NCBI RefSeq assembly: GCF_034314085.1
Contig: NZ_JAVIWI010000001.1
Coordinates: 4,154,001 to 4,218,000, forward strand
Length of the DNA: 64,000 bases
Direction: 5' to 3'
Source: Undibacterium sp. 5I1
GTDB lineage: Bacteria > Pseudomonadota > Gammaproteobacteria > Burkholderiales > Burkholderiaceae_D
Shown here: positions 36,465 to 46,951 of the stretch, piece after piece
Numbering within the stretch: the stretch's first letter is position 1
Layout of the letters: every line of letters starts with the position of its first letter
Made by a program: the position numbers and the translations under genes
Notes under the pieces: generated by a model
Told to the model about the DNA's origin: nothing
Seen by the model: the letters and a program-made list of their open reading frames with translations, nothing else
The model's database searches: none

Positions 36465-37244
36465 TTAAAACGGCACACTGACAATAGCCTTTAGCAGCCA
36501 ACGGTCGGACACCGTCGTTAGACCGCGCCCGATACCCAAATTCAGATCCCAGCCTTTGATACTGGTATCGATGACAGCATAGATGGTCTGGCTCTGTTGA
36601 TTGAGCTGCCCTAGATGCCTTATTGCTCCCATTTCGTTATAGCTCTCTAGACCAATATCAAAACCCTGATCGGTTTTATACGCAATTTTAGAATCGATTT
36701 CCAGGCTGGTCGGGCTGGGTGCCGGACCTGAAATTTTCCAGTCGATATTCGCATTCGCCGCTAGTGTCCAGCGATCTTTACGATAACCAAAAATACCTTT
36801 CAGCTCTGCATTCCAGGGATTCTGGTCGATATGTTGATTCACCCGACCGACTTCCAGATTTGCACCGTAGAAAAAAGGGGATGTTCCGTCTTTATCGACC
36901 AGATACTTCATGCGGAGTTTTTCGCCATCGACATTCGAGCCGCCATGGGCGTCCCGCGATGTCAAAATATACGCACCTAATTCCCAATTTTTAGTCAGTC
37001 CGTAAGAAAATTCCGGCGTCAGTCTGAACACATGTCGCGGTGCCTGTGCACCCGGATAATCGGGCGTGCCGTTTCCCGAGATCACATAGTTATTATGCAG
37101 ATCAAGTCCAAACTCGTGCGGATTATTGATCTCATCCATGTAGACTTGGATTTCTTCCGGTGCAGCGCTGGCTGCCGGAGCAATAGCAGCCAAAAAAGCG
37201 CCGCTAAGCAGAGGGAGTAACAAGCTGTAGTGACTGAGTTTCAT
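36465..37244 (-). CDS. Exported beta-strand-rich protein, putative outer-membrane barrel
   Basis: Function not recognised. 259 residues with a signal peptide (MKLSHYSLLLPLLSGAFLAAIAPAASA, cleavage about 27). It has alternating strands such as VFRLTPEFSYGLTKNWELGAYILTSRDAHG, GANLEVGRVNQHIDQNPWNAELKGIFGYRKDRWTLAANANIDWK and LNLGIGRGLTTVSDRWLLKAIVSVPF. The C-terminal Phe fits an outer-membrane barrel. The shared theme of strands followed by YGxTxxW motifs with the 35662 protein suggests related families (for example the MetA-pathway phenol degradation type), but this is only suggestive. Confidence 0.65.
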   Translation of the reverse strand: MKLSHYSLLLPLLSGAFLAAIAPAASAAPEEIQVYMDEINNPHEFGLDLHNNYVISGNGTPDYPGAQAPRHVFRLTPEFSYGLTKNWELGAYILTSRDAHGGSNVDGEKLRMKYLVDKDGTSPFFYGANLEVGRVNQHIDQNPWNAELKGIFGYRKDRWTLAANANIDWKISGPAPSPTSLEIDSKIAYKTDQGFDIGLESYNEMGAIRHLGQLNQQSQTIYAVIDTSIKGWDLNLGIGRGLTTVSDRWLLKAIVSVPF

Positions 37245-37549
37245 CGAAATTTTCTAGGTTGCAATCGTGAAGATATTCTTACAATGTAGAGCATTATTTG
37301 ATGGCTGGCATCAATTGTACAGGTAGATTGGAGATGGGGTTTGCGTTATTAAATTTGTAGGCGCTTCTCAAACCTAAATAGGACTTACGCATAATTTTTC
37401 CAGCAAGGCGCTGCAACGAAGCGGGGATCGATTTACGTAAGCTCAATAAAAATAAAAATTTGCTCTGGCTATCGTGGGCTAAGCTCCTCAAAGCTAAAAA
37501 TAGAGGATTGCGTTAGGATATACATTTCCTTCCTCTCGCCGCCATTGCC
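37245..37549. other. Intergenic region before the molybdenum hydroxylase operon
   Basis: 305 bases carrying the divergent promoters of the barrel-like gene (-) and the 2Fe-2S gene (+), plus a short ACTTACGC-type repeat (37378-37442). No gene is seen. Confidence 0.6.
37378..37442. repeat. Short ACTTACGC-type palindromic element
   Basis: AGGACTTACGCATAATTTTTCC at the left and GATTTACGTAAGC at the right, with CAAGGCGCTGCAACGAAGCGGGG between. It shares its end and inner CTGCAACG word with the elements at 2339 and 56719 and looks like an internally deleted copy. Confidence 0.6.
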
Positions 37550-38056
37550 ATGAGTAAATACACTTTGAACATTAACGGTCAAGCCCGCCCTGTGGAGCTG
37601 GAGCCGGATACCCCGTTACTATGGGCATTACGCGATAGCCTGGATTTGCCTGGCACTAAATATGGTTGCGGTATGGGGCTTTGCGGTGCTTGTACGGTGC
37701 ATATTGACGGCGTGCCAACGCGATCATGTGTAACTCCCGTATCGACTTTGGGGCGTAAAAAAGTCACCACAATTGAAGGCTTAGATGCGAAAGCCATGCA
37801 CCCGTTGCAGCAGGCATGGCAAGAACTTGATGTGCCGCAATGTGGTTATTGCCAGGCCGGACAAATCATGACGGCTGCGGCCTTACTGAAGCAGCATCCG
37901 CAACCGAGCGATGCAGATATCGATAGCGCGATGTCAGGCAATTTATGTCGCTGCGCTACCTACGTCAGAATCAGAGCGGGTATACATCGTGCGGCAGAGA
38001 TATCTGCTAACTCTTCTACTGTATCAGTGGCCAAAAAAGAGAAAGTCAGCAAATGA
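37550..38056 (+). CDS. 2Fe-2S subunit of a molybdenum hydroxylase (IorA-like)
   Basis: Small electron-transfer subunit of 168 residues in the xanthine dehydrogenase family. The plant-type cluster ligands are in [18 protein letters not shown] (about 36-53) and the second cluster in [10 protein letters not shown] (about 97-106) and [13 protein letters not shown] (about 133-145). It closely resembles isoquinoline 1-oxidoreductase alpha subunits. It overlaps the large-subunit gene by four bases (ATGA), so the two are co-translated. Confidence 0.92.
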   Translation: MSKYTLNINGQARPVELEPDTPLLWALRDSLDLPGTKYGCGMGLCGACTVHIDGVPTRSCVTPVSTLGRKKVTTIEGLDAKAMHPLQQAWQELDVPQCGYCQAGQIMTAAALLKQHPQPSDADIDSAMSGNLCRCATYVRIRAGIHRAAEISANSSTVSVAKKEKVSK

Positions 38057-40356
38057 AAACCTCTACATCACAACCGATTACAAATACTGCCAACCCAGAC
38101 GATCTGGAACTGAACGGACGTCGTCGGTTTTTACGTAACTCCGTGATCGCCAGCGGTGGTCTGATGCTGGGTTTTTATTGGAATCAATCCAATAGCGCAG
38201 AAGGCAAAGTTGCCAAGCCTGATGCACTCGCATCGGCAGATTCAGCGGCAGATTTTGTTCCTAATGCGTTTATCCGCATCGCGCCTAATGGTGTGGTGAC
38301 ATTGATTTCTAAGCAACCGGAGATCGGTCAAGGGATTAAGACATCCTTACCGATGGTGATCGCCGAAGAGTTGGAGGTCAACTGGAAAGACGTTCGCATT
38401 GTGCAGGGTGATCTGAACCCGGCGTATGGCAGTCAGGGTGCAGGTGGGTCTACTTCCACCCCGACCAATTACACTGAATTCCATCGGTTAGGTGCGACTG
38501 CACGTACCATGCTGGTGTCCGCCGCAGCGCTGACCTGGGGCGTTCCCGCCAGTGAATGTGTAGCCGAAAATAGTATGGTCACGCACAACCCTAGCAAGCG
38601 CCAGCTCGGCTTTGGTGCCTTGGTAGCAAAGGCAGCCACTCTGCCAGTACCCGATGCAAATCAAGTGGTTTTAAAAGATCCGGCGCAATTCAAATTACTA
38701 GGAACACGGATTGGTGGTGTCGATAACGGTGCGGTAGTCAGCGGCAAGCCTTTGTTCGGGATTGACGTTAAATTGCCAGGCATGGTGTACGCGGTGTTTG
38801 TAAAGTGCCCCGTTTTTGGTGGCAAAGTCGTCAGCGCCAACCTAGATGCCATCAAATTATTGCCTGGTGTCCGCGATGCATTTGCGGTGGAAGGCAGCGG
38901 TAGCGTCAATGCCTTGTTGCCAGGCGTTGCGATTATTGCGACATCCACCTGGGCTGCGTTCAGCGCACGTAAGCAGCTAAAAGTGGTGTGGGATGAAGGC
39001 AAGTTCGCCAGCCAAAGTTGGGACGGTTTTATCGCCGAATCCAAAGCGCTCTCTAAGCAAGCTGGCGCAAGCACTCTACGCAAAGATGGCGATACACCTG
39101 CTGCCTTAAAAGTAGCTGCGAAAACGGTGGAAGGAGCGTATCAATATCCGTTTATCTCGCATGCCAGTATGGAGCCACAAAACTGTACCGCGTGGTTTAA
39201 GCCTGCGGATGGTAGTTTGGAATTGTGGGCCCCAACCCAAAATCCGGCCTCGGGCCAAAACCTGGTGGCGACTACGCTGAATATTCCCAAAGAAAAAATT
39301 AGCTTACACATCACCCGCAGTGGCGGTGGGTTTGGCCGGCGTCTGAGTTCGGACTATGTTGTCGAAGCCGCTGCGATTGCACTCAAAGTGCGAGCCCCGG
39401 TCAAACTGACCTGGTCGCGAGAGGATGATTTGCAACATGATCATTTCCGTGCTGGGGGCTTCCATTTTTTACGCGGTGGGCTGGACGCAAAAGGGAAACT
39501 GGTCGCCTGGCATAATCACTTTGTGACTTTTGCCAACCGCGTCACGCGAGATGGCGCCAGCGTATTGCAACCGGGTAGTGGTGGTAGTTTGAGCGGTGAT
39601 GAGTTCCCCGGACGCTGGGTAGAAAATTGTTTGTTAGAACAAACTGCGATTGAATGCGGTATTCCCATGGGACCGTGGCGCGCTCCCGGCAGCAATGTGT
39701 TTGCCTGGGTTTTCCACAGTTTTATTGACGAGCTGGCGCATGCTGCAGGCCGTGATCCGGTCGCATTTCGTTTGGAGATATTGCGTGATAAAGAAATTGT
39801 CCCTGGTACTGGCGAGCGCGGTCAGCCATACAACGTCGGTCGCATGAAACGCGTATTGCAAGAAGTCGCCGACAAGTCTGGCTGGGGTAAAAAAACCTTT
39901 GCCCGTGGTCAGGGCCAAGGCGTTGCATTCCACTTTAGCCATCGCGGCTATATCGCCGAAGTCGCTGAAGTAACGGTATCAAAACAAGGCGAATTGAAAG
40001 TCGACCGGGTTGTTGTCGTGTCAGATATCGGCGCGCAAATCGTCAACCTGAGCGGCGCAGAGAGTCAGGTACAAGGCTCAGTGATTGATGGCTTGAGTAC
40101 GCTGATGTACCCCGAACTGAACATCGAAAAAGGGCGCATTGTGCAAAGTAATTTTCACGAATATCCCTTACTTCGGATCGCCACAACGCCACCAAAAATC
40201 GAAGTGCATTTCTTAAAAACGGACTTCCCAGTGACCGGATTAGGCGAACCTGCTTTTCCGCCATTGGCGCCTGCGGTATGCAATGCGATTTTTGCGGCAA
40301 CCGGAAAACGGGTTCGTCAGTTGCCTTTGAGCCGGGTGGATTTAAGTTGGAGTTAA
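38053..40356 (+). CDS. Tat-exported molybdopterin-binding hydroxylase subunit (IorB-like)
   Basis: Catalytic subunit of 767 residues, isoquinoline-oxidoreductase-beta/aldehyde dehydrogenase type. A twin-arginine signal ([20 protein letters not shown], about 21-40) predicts Tat export as a folded holoenzyme carrying the small subunit. Mo-pterin motifs include [27 protein letters not shown] near 420 and the catalytic glutamate in [18 protein letters not shown] near the C terminus. The substrate could be an aldehyde or N-heterocycle and is not shown. No FAD subunit, cytochrome c subunit or XdhC chaperone gene is adjacent. Confidence 0.9.
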   Translation: MKTSTSQPITNTANPDDLELNGRRRFLRNSVIASGGLMLGFYWNQSNSAEGKVAKPDALASADSAADFVPNAFIRIAPNGVVTLISKQPEIGQGIKTSLPMVIAEELEVNWKDVRIVQGDLNPAYGSQGAGGSTSTPTNYTEFHRLGATARTMLVSAAALTWGVPASECVAENSMVTHNPSKRQLGFGALVAKAATLPVPDANQVVLKDPAQFKLLGTRIGGVDNGAVVSGKPLFGIDVKLPGMVYAVFVKCPVFGGKVVSANLDAIKLLPGVRDAFAVEGSGSVNALLPGVAIIATSTWAAFSARKQLKVVWDEGKFASQSWDGFIAESKALSKQAGASTLRKDGDTPAALKVAAKTVEGAYQYPFISHASMEPQNCTAWFKPADGSLELWAPTQNPASGQNLVATTLNIPKEKISLHITRSGGGFGRRLSSDYVVEAAAIALKVRAPVKLTWSREDDLQHDHFRAGGFHFLRGGLDAKGKLVAWHNHFVTFANRVTRDGASVLQPGSGGSLSGDEFPGRWVENCLLEQTAIECGIPMGPWRAPGSNVFAWVFHSFIDELAHAAGRDPVAFRLEILRDKEIVPGTGERGQPYNVGRMKRVLQEVADKSGWGKKTFARGQGQGVAFHFSHRGYIAEVAEVTVSKQGELKVDRVVVVSDIGAQIVNLSGAESQVQGSVIDGLSTLMYPELNIEKGRIVQSNFHEYPLLRIATTPPKIEVHFLKTDFPVTGLGEPAFPPLAPAVCNAIFAATGKRVRQLPLSRVDLSWS

Positions 40357-40368
40357 TTTCAGTATTAA

Positions 40369-40452
40369 TAATACTGGTATGGGGTATTTTAAATAGACCA
40401 TATAATGATTGGACAGTTGGGGTATTTTTGAGATTTTTAGGGGGAGTATATT
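40369..40452 (-). repeat. 85-bp palindromic intergenic repeat (ATATACTCCCC family), copy 6
   Basis: Minus-strand reading starts AATATACTCCCCCTAAAAA and ends ATACCAGTATT. The inner arms CTGTCCAATC and ATGGTCTAT are partly matched. It lies in the gap between two convergent genes, 13 bases after the molybdenum hydroxylase stop. Confidence 0.8.
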
Positions 40453-40563
40453 AATTTTTTTCTTATCCCTAGTTGTATTATGTTGTTGAATTCGTGGAAG
40501 ATGATCTTCAACTTCTCTCTCCGGCGAGCCGGAGGGAGAATGGATTTAACAGGTTCCTGGCTT

Positions 40564-41676
40564 CTAACGCCCACCAATTTTGACATCGCCAAACAAGGTA
40601 CTCAGTCCCCGTGGTTGCGAGCGCCAGTATTGTTTTGGCGCTTCGACTTGCGCTCCCAATTCCACTGCAGCATGCCAAGGCCAGCGCGGATCGAATAGCA
40701 TGCCGCGTGCTAATGCCACCATGTCTGCCTTACCTTCGACTACAATTGCTTCGGCATTTTTTGCATCGGTAATCAGGCCGACTGCGATGGTAGGCAGGCC
40801 AGTTTCTTTGCGCATTTTTTCTGCCATCGGTACTTGGTAATTGTCGCCTAACGGGATTTTTTGTAACGGTGAGATGCCTCCGCTGGAGACATGTACAAAG
40901 TCGCATCCCAGCTTTTTCAACGCATTGCCAAACACCACGCTTTGATCGATATCCCAACCTCCTTCAAGCCAATCTGTGCCGGAGATTCTGATGCCAACGG
41001 GCATGCTCGCTGGCATCGCTGCGCGGATGGCTGCAAATACTTCCAGCGGGAAGCGCATTCTGTTTTCTAGCGTGCCACCATATTCGTCGCTGCGTTGGTT
41101 AGAAATCGGAGATAGAAATTCATGCAGCAAATAACCATGCGCCGCGTGCACCTCAATCGCATCCAGCCCTAGATTATGTGAACGCTTGGCGGCGGCGACA
41201 AAGTTTTGAATGATGCGTTGCATGCCCGCTTTATCTAGCCCAATCGGCAATGCTTCTCCTACATTTTGCGGGATTGCCGACGGTGCAAAAGTCGCCCAGC
41301 CACCGTCCGCCTCGGATATCAACTGGCCGCCATCCCACGGTGTATGACTAGAGGCTTTGCGACCTGCATGCGCGAGCTGGATTGCTACTGGCATGTTGGA
41401 ATAGGCACGTATGGCATGGATCACTTTTTTCAGCGCTGCCTCATTGCTATCGGACCACAAACCCAAGTCTTCTGGCGTAATGCGACCTTCGGGTTCGACT
41501 GCTGTTGCTTCGATAATCAACAAGCCAGCGCCGGATAAGGCCATGCTGCCCAGATGGATCATATGCCAGTCGGTGGCGTCACCATTCTTCGCTGAATATT
41601 GGCACATCGGTGCAATCACGATACGATTTTTTAATGTTAATGAACCGATAGAAAAAGCGGAAAAAAGTTGGGACAT
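40564..41676 (-). CDS. Old Yellow Enzyme family NADH:flavin oxidoreductase (YqjM-like)
   Basis: FMN-dependent ene-reductase of 370 residues from the ATG at 41676 (MSQLFSAFSIGSLTLKNR); the frame's upstream 52 residues lack family sequence. YqjM-class markers are VIAPMCQYSAKNGDATDWHMIHLG (with the conserved Cys and Tyr), QLAHAGRKAS, AAHGYLLHEFLSPISNQRSDEYGGTLENR and the C-terminal MVALARGMLFDPRWPWHAA. Likely reduces activated C=C bonds; physiological substrate unknown. Convergent with the hydroxylase operon. Confidence 0.93.
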   Translation of the reverse strand: MSQLFSAFSIGSLTLKNRIVIAPMCQYSAKNGDATDWHMIHLGSMALSGAGLLIIEATAVEPEGRITPEDLGLWSDSNEAALKKVIHAIRAYSNMPVAIQLAHAGRKASSHTPWDGGQLISEADGGWATFAPSAIPQNVGEALPIGLDKAGMQRIIQNFVAAAKRSHNLGLDAIEVHAAHGYLLHEFLSPISNQRSDEYGGTLENRMRFPLEVFAAIRAAMPASMPVGIRISGTDWLEGGWDIDQSVVFGNALKKLGCDFVHVSSGGISPLQKIPLGDNYQVPMAEKMRKETGLPTIAVGLITDAKNAEAIVVEGKADMVALARGMLFDPRWPWHAAVELGAQVEAPKQYWRSQPRGLSTLFGDVKIGGR

Positions 41677-41996
41677 GGGGTGACTCCGTCTAGATAGTTT
41701 GTAGTGCAGGATGTTGATGTAACTCGTCAGCGGAGTTAGGTAAATTTCCGTTCGCATTGCTATTGATGCTGACAAGCTTATTTGAGTGCCGCGCAAATTA
41801 TAAAGTGATATTGCAAAGTGCATTGGACGCACGACTTTTAGCTGCTCAGCGCAATTCTGGAATCTAGTTCAGAATAATGCGAGCATTAAATCTCAAGCTC
41901 CACACAGAAGTTTTGTGCCCAATTTTTAACTTCGTACTTGCCGTTCCCGCCAGCCAAATTTATACCCACTTTCATTAATCAAGAAAAGGAAAAATC

Positions 41997-43049
41997 ATGC
42001 CAGCATTGTTGAGATCTACTTCATTTTCTATCACCGCAATGACGCTTGCCGTAATAGCACTGACTACGTTAAGCAGTTACACCAGTGCGAACGCGCAAAC
42101 AGCCGCCGCACCTGATACATCCTCAAATAAACCGGTCACAGAACAGATCGTCGATACTCTGACCAAACTGGCAGGTGGCCCGCACGCTGGTTATCGCGCT
42201 AACCATGCAAAAGGGATCGTTACTATCGGTGACTTTGTGCCAGCGCCAAGCGCGGCCAGCATCACCAAGGCGGCGCATTTACAACGCACTACCAGCAAAG
42301 TCACAGTGCGCTTTTCTAACGCGTCTGGCGTACCAAATATTCCAGATGCCAATGGTAACGGCTTCCCTAAAGGTATGGCAATCCGGTTTGATTTGCCCAA
42401 GAGTGTCAGCACAGACATGGTGGTGATTTCTACTAATGGTTTTCCGGTCGGTACGCCGGAGGATTTTTTGACTTTCCTTAAAGCGATAGAGACCAGCGGA
42501 CCCGGTGTTGCCAAGCCAACGCCAGTAGAAAATTTCTTGGCAACACACCCTGCAACGCTTAAGTTTGTCACCATGCCTAAGCCCGCTCCGGTCAGCTTTG
42601 CGACCCAGGCTTTTTACGGTGTCAATGCATTTAAATTTACTAACGCAAAAGGGGAAAGTCATTTCGGTCGTTACCGGATAGAACCACTGGCAGGACAACA
42701 ATTTTTGACTGCAGAAGAGACAGAAAAAGCGACACCAAATTACTTGATGGATGAGCTGCCAGTCAGGTTGAAAAAAGAGCCAGTCAAATTCCGTATTTCT
42801 GTTCAGCTGGCAGAAAAAGATGATGTCATTAACGATGGCACCCAAGTCTGGCCAGATACCAGAAAAATCGTCGAGTTAGGTACGCTAACTTTACGTTCGG
42901 TACACGCAGATGGCAGCAAATTTGAAAAAGGCACAATGTTTAATCCACTCACTTTACTGGAGGGGATTGCACCATCTGATGATCCGATTTTGTTGGCAAG
43001 ACCTGCGGCTTACGCTGTTAGTTTTGGCCGACGTTTGAGCAATCCATAA
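41997..43049 (+). CDS. Periplasmic catalase-related peroxidase (SrpA-like)
   Basis: Small catalase-superfamily haem protein of 350 residues with a signal peptide (TAMTLAVIALTTLSSYTSANAQ, cleavage about 35). Catalase-like segments include PHAGYRANHAKGIVTIGDFVPAP (His near 61), VRFSNASGVPNIPDANGNGFPKGMAIRFDLP and FFGVNAF-type FYGVNAFKFTNAKGESHFGRYRIEP. It lacks the long C-terminal parts of true catalases, so it is more probably a peroxidase. AAGGAAAAA lies before the ATG. A terminator follows at 43092. Confidence 0.9.
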   Translation: MPALLRSTSFSITAMTLAVIALTTLSSYTSANAQTAAAPDTSSNKPVTEQIVDTLTKLAGGPHAGYRANHAKGIVTIGDFVPAPSAASITKAAHLQRTTSKVTVRFSNASGVPNIPDANGNGFPKGMAIRFDLPKSVSTDMVVISTNGFPVGTPEDFLTFLKAIETSGPGVAKPTPVENFLATHPATLKFVTMPKPAPVSFATQAFYGVNAFKFTNAKGESHFGRYRIEPLAGQQFLTAEETEKATPNYLMDELPVRLKKEPVKFRISVQLAEKDDVINDGTQVWPDTRKIVELGTLTLRSVHADGSKFEKGTMFNPLTLLEGIAPSDDPILLARPAAYAVSFGRRLSNP

Positions 43050-43408
43050 GTAATTTATAGCTCACAACCAAGATTGCGAATCGCAAATAAAAATGCCAAG
43101 CTATTTTGCTAGCTTGGCATTGCTTTAAGTAACCTATCGCCAAATCTTTACCCTTACAAAGGACTGTCGAGAGATCATAGCGCAGTTTTCTAGCGCTTCT
43201 GTTGCGCCAAATATTTCTTATGTAAATGAAACTCCCAAAAACGTATAGCAACTATGTAGAATTGGCTAATGCACTGGTGGCAAAACTACCGATACTTTGG
43301 ATGATTATGAAATTTAAAATGTGATGTTAAATAAGAGATGTTGCTTTAAATTAAAGCAACATTTAACTAAAAGTTGGTAGTCTTAATACTATCAAAGATT
43401 AATGATTT
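43050..43408. other. AT-rich intergenic region after the catalase-like gene
   Basis: About 360 bases. It holds a terminator (43092-43121) and then AT-rich sequence with no recognisable element, marking the left edge of an AT-rich patch that extends to about 45.1 kb. Confidence 0.5.
43092..43121 (+). terminator. Terminator-like hairpin after the catalase-like gene
   Basis: Perfect arms AATGCCAAGCTA and TAGCTTGGCATT with a 6-base loop TTTTGC. Only a short T-run follows, so strength is uncertain. Confidence 0.7.
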
Positions 43409-43876
43409 TCAAGGAGTATTTGTACAGGACAAAGAGTCACTTCCAATGTATCCTCCATCACTATAATAGTCAGTCCAAGTACAAAACTGAGCATTTATTG
43501 ATCCACTAACAGTCAATATATATTCATTAGATTCACCGTCACTTTTTTGAGTAATTTTTTTCACGTTTTTATACCCTTGTTGAATTCTGTCTAAATATAG
43601 CCCAGTTGCCGGATAAAAATTACCATTTGCTGTATATCCAATATTTAAACAGAAAACTCCATCACATATTGCAATTATGTCACCAGGGACATATCGATTA
43701 GTAATGTTAGTACTTTTCAAAAACACCATAGCGGAAAAAAAATCATCAGTATCTGTAAGTGCAACCCCGGGACCCGATTGAAAACTACATCGATCGCAAA
43801 GAAATCTTCCTAAATAAGTAGCATTAGCAGACATGGAAATAGTCATTAAAACCAAAGCAATATATATTTTTTTCAC
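43409..43876 (-). CDS. Small exported protein, cysteine-containing, unrecognised
   Basis: 155 residues starting at GTG 43876, with AAGGGTGAT upstream. A signal peptide MKKIYIALVLMTISMSANA is clear. The mature part has seven or so cysteines (FLCDRCSF, AICDGVFCLNIG, FCTWTDYY, SCTNTP), suggesting disulfides. No family is recognised. Codon use is much more AT-rich than neighbouring metabolic genes, as is the next gene, which suggests acquisition by transfer. Confidence 0.6.
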   Translation of the reverse strand: MKKIYIALVLMTISMSANATYLGRFLCDRCSFQSGPGVALTDTDDFFSAMVFLKSTNITNRYVPGDIIAICDGVFCLNIGYTANGNFYPATGLYLDRIQQGYKNVKKITQKSDGESNEYILTVSGSINAQFCTWTDYYSDGGYIGSDSLSCTNTP

Positions 43877-43931
43877 GAGATCACCCTTGTAAATTTGATT
43901 AGTATTTTTTATACAACTACTAAGTTATTTT

Positions 43932-44804
43932 TTACTTCGTAAAACAACACTCTGTTGCGAATTTTTGACCATCAGAAGTCGCTTTAATAATTTGTTCCTT
44001 GGTTAAAGCAACTGACATGGCATTAATATAATTATTCATTAAAGCTAGTCGATTCGTGTCTTGTATAGAATCACCTAGCTTATTTTTTCTAATTTCTGTA
44101 TTTGCTACAGCATATGTCAACGCTAATTGCTGATTTTGATCTGTAAATTCGCCGGACTGATATAAATTTGATAAGGTCATTAAGCTAGTAAGATCTCCCT
44201 GCTTTGCGGTTTGCTCCAATTGATTTACTGCTTGTTTTTTCCACTCTACAACTAATGGATCAGTCTTCCTGGTAACTAATGCGTTAACGTCTCCAAGCGG
44301 ACCAGAGTTCAAATAATCAGTTGCTGCACCACGAACACCGCCTTTAATTGCTACATCTAAATTTTTAAATCGATCGTCGCGCTGGCGCTGAGAGATTCCA
44401 TCACAGATGTGCGCATTTTGTTGCTCCTCTAAAGCCAACGCATCTTTAAGGCTTTGATCGCCCGCTAATTCAGATGGCTTTAAAACGACTTTTGATGTTG
44501 ATTCGTGTTGGATACATGCATTTACCATTTGAAAAGCTTTATAAGCATCTCTAGGATTTTTCGTAGACGACAGTTGGTCGATCTGATCGGATTTTGAAGT
44601 TTGCGATCTTTGTGTAGTAACTGGAACTTGATTTACTAATTGCTTTGGAACTTCTTGAAAAGCTGTTTTTGTTGAATTTGTGTTTTGTAAACTCGCGGAT
44701 GAAACACTAGCTTCCAATATTTTTTTTTCTTTAGATTCAACAAACAGGTATACGACTAAACCACATAAGAAAAATGCGACTAAATACCTATTTAAATATT
44801 TCAT
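43932..44804 (-). CDS. Membrane-anchored protein with Sel1-like segment, unrecognised
   Basis: 290 residues with GGAGAA before the ATG. One N-terminal membrane helix (YLVAFFLCGLVVYLFVESKEKK, about 7-28) is followed by a Ser/Thr/Gln-rich stretch and a helical C-terminal region. AKQGDLTSLMTLSNLYQSGEFTDQNQQLALTYAVA (about 203-237) resembles a single Sel1/TPR-like repeat, and a CC pair lies near the end (ATECCFTK). No precise family is recognised. AT-rich like the gene downstream, so the two may have been acquired together. Confidence 0.6.
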   Translation of the reverse strand: MKYLNRYLVAFFLCGLVVYLFVESKEKKILEASVSSASLQNTNSTKTAFQEVPKQLVNQVPVTTQRSQTSKSDQIDQLSSTKNPRDAYKAFQMVNACIQHESTSKVVLKPSELAGDQSLKDALALEEQQNAHICDGISQRQRDDRFKNLDVAIKGGVRGAATDYLNSGPLGDVNALVTRKTDPLVVEWKKQAVNQLEQTAKQGDLTSLMTLSNLYQSGEFTDQNQQLALTYAVANTEIRKNKLGDSIQDTNRLALMNNYINAMSVALTKEQIIKATSDGQKFATECCFTK

Positions 44805-45178
44805 TTTGAGTTCTCCAAAATATCAAAAAAAAGGCAACTTCTTTTACCGACTAAATTCGTTGTTCTTATATTACTAAAAAAATTTCGGATTACAAGTAAG
44901 AATTACAATTTTATTTACAAGTAGTTCAGAAACGTTAAATTACTAAAAACTTTTGTACGATAAAAAAACAAGCAAGGTGTTTAGGGCGTGATAAATCATC
45001 GACACAATATTGTTGCGTTGATTTGGGTGATATTGAATGTGTCTGCGTGAAAATAAAAAAGCCAAACCGTTTTCACAATTTGGCATTTTTAAAAATCGTT
45101 AAATTTAACCAAGCGGGACGGTTAATGGTTACTAGCTATGAATCAACATCAATTCTCTTACCGTGGTGGGCATGCAGC
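44805..45178. other. AT-rich intergenic region
   Basis: About 370 very AT-rich bases containing the promoter side of the membrane-anchored gene and, at 45053-45084, a terminator for the small membrane protein at 45179. Nothing else is recognised. Confidence 0.5.
45053..45084 (-). terminator. Intrinsic terminator on the minus strand
   Basis: On the minus strand GCCAAA, a loop, TTTGGC and then a T-run. It follows the 80-residue gene at 45179-45421 at about 95 bases and supports it being transcribed. Confidence 0.6.
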
Positions 45179-45421
45179 TTATTGTGGAACCGCCATTAAA
45201 TGGCTGGTATTTTTTCTGCCGTTTGCGACAGAGCGCGTTACTTGTGGTTTAGTTGTAATCTCCGGCTTAGAAGATGGCAATCTCCGGCTAAATTGTTCTG
45301 CTACAGATTTGTCTGCAACGGAACTCAATGCCTTCGCAAATGCATCTTGTGAAGAAACATAGAATCGCAATGCAAATGCGGCGATGACGAAAGCGATTGG
45401 CAAGTATTCAATGATAGACAT
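45179..45421 (-). CDS. Small single-pass membrane protein, unrecognised
   Basis: 80 residues: an N-terminal hydrophobic segment (IIEYLPIAFVIAAFALRFYVS, about 3-23) followed by a polar tail rich in Ser, Lys and Arg. ACGGAG lies 7 bases before the ATG, and a terminator follows on the same strand. The opposite-strand frame at 45138-45362 has no such support. Its role is unknown. Confidence 0.55.
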   Translation of the reverse strand: MSIIEYLPIAFVIAAFALRFYVSSQDAFAKALSSVADKSVAEQFSRRLPSSKPEITTKPQVTRSVANGRKNTSHLMAVPQ

Positions 45422-45592
45422 AACGGGCTCCGTTGGTTTGCAGTAATGATGCAGTGCAGCATATCGCGGAGTCAGTTATAACGCTAATTTCATTTAACCA
45501 TATCGACTATTCAATATTTGAATATCTTAGCCTTATTTTAGTTTGTGCCTTTTATGTTGATCCACGTGAAATCACTTGCTTACTCTGCTTGT

Positions 45593-46795
<1,203 letters not shown>

Positions 46796-46887
46796 TCACC
46801 ATGGCGTCATTGCATGGAATTGAAACGCTATTTTTTTACAATAATGTTCCTGTAACGGATTATTTGAAATGGATTTATTTATTTATA

Positions 46888-46918
46888 AATGGTACTTTTA
46901 GCAGATTAATTACCATTT
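46888..46918. promoter_or_regulatory. Candidate operator in the pobA-pobR gap
   Basis: Perfect inverted repeat AAATGGTA, 15 bases, TACCATTT, centred about 49 bases before the regulator ATG. It fits a site for the regulator itself, though AraC-type proteins more often use direct repeats. Confidence 0.45.
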
Positions 46919-46951
46919 GAAATTCTTCTTTTGAACTATCTTGAGCGTTGT

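Noticed and set aside
42191..42845. Antisense frames inside the catalase-like gene
   Set aside because: Opposite a well-supported coding region with a signal peptide; no family features.
45138..45362. 74-codon plus-strand frame overlapping the small membrane gene
   Set aside because: The minus-strand frame has a ribosome site, a membrane segment and a terminator; this one has none of these.
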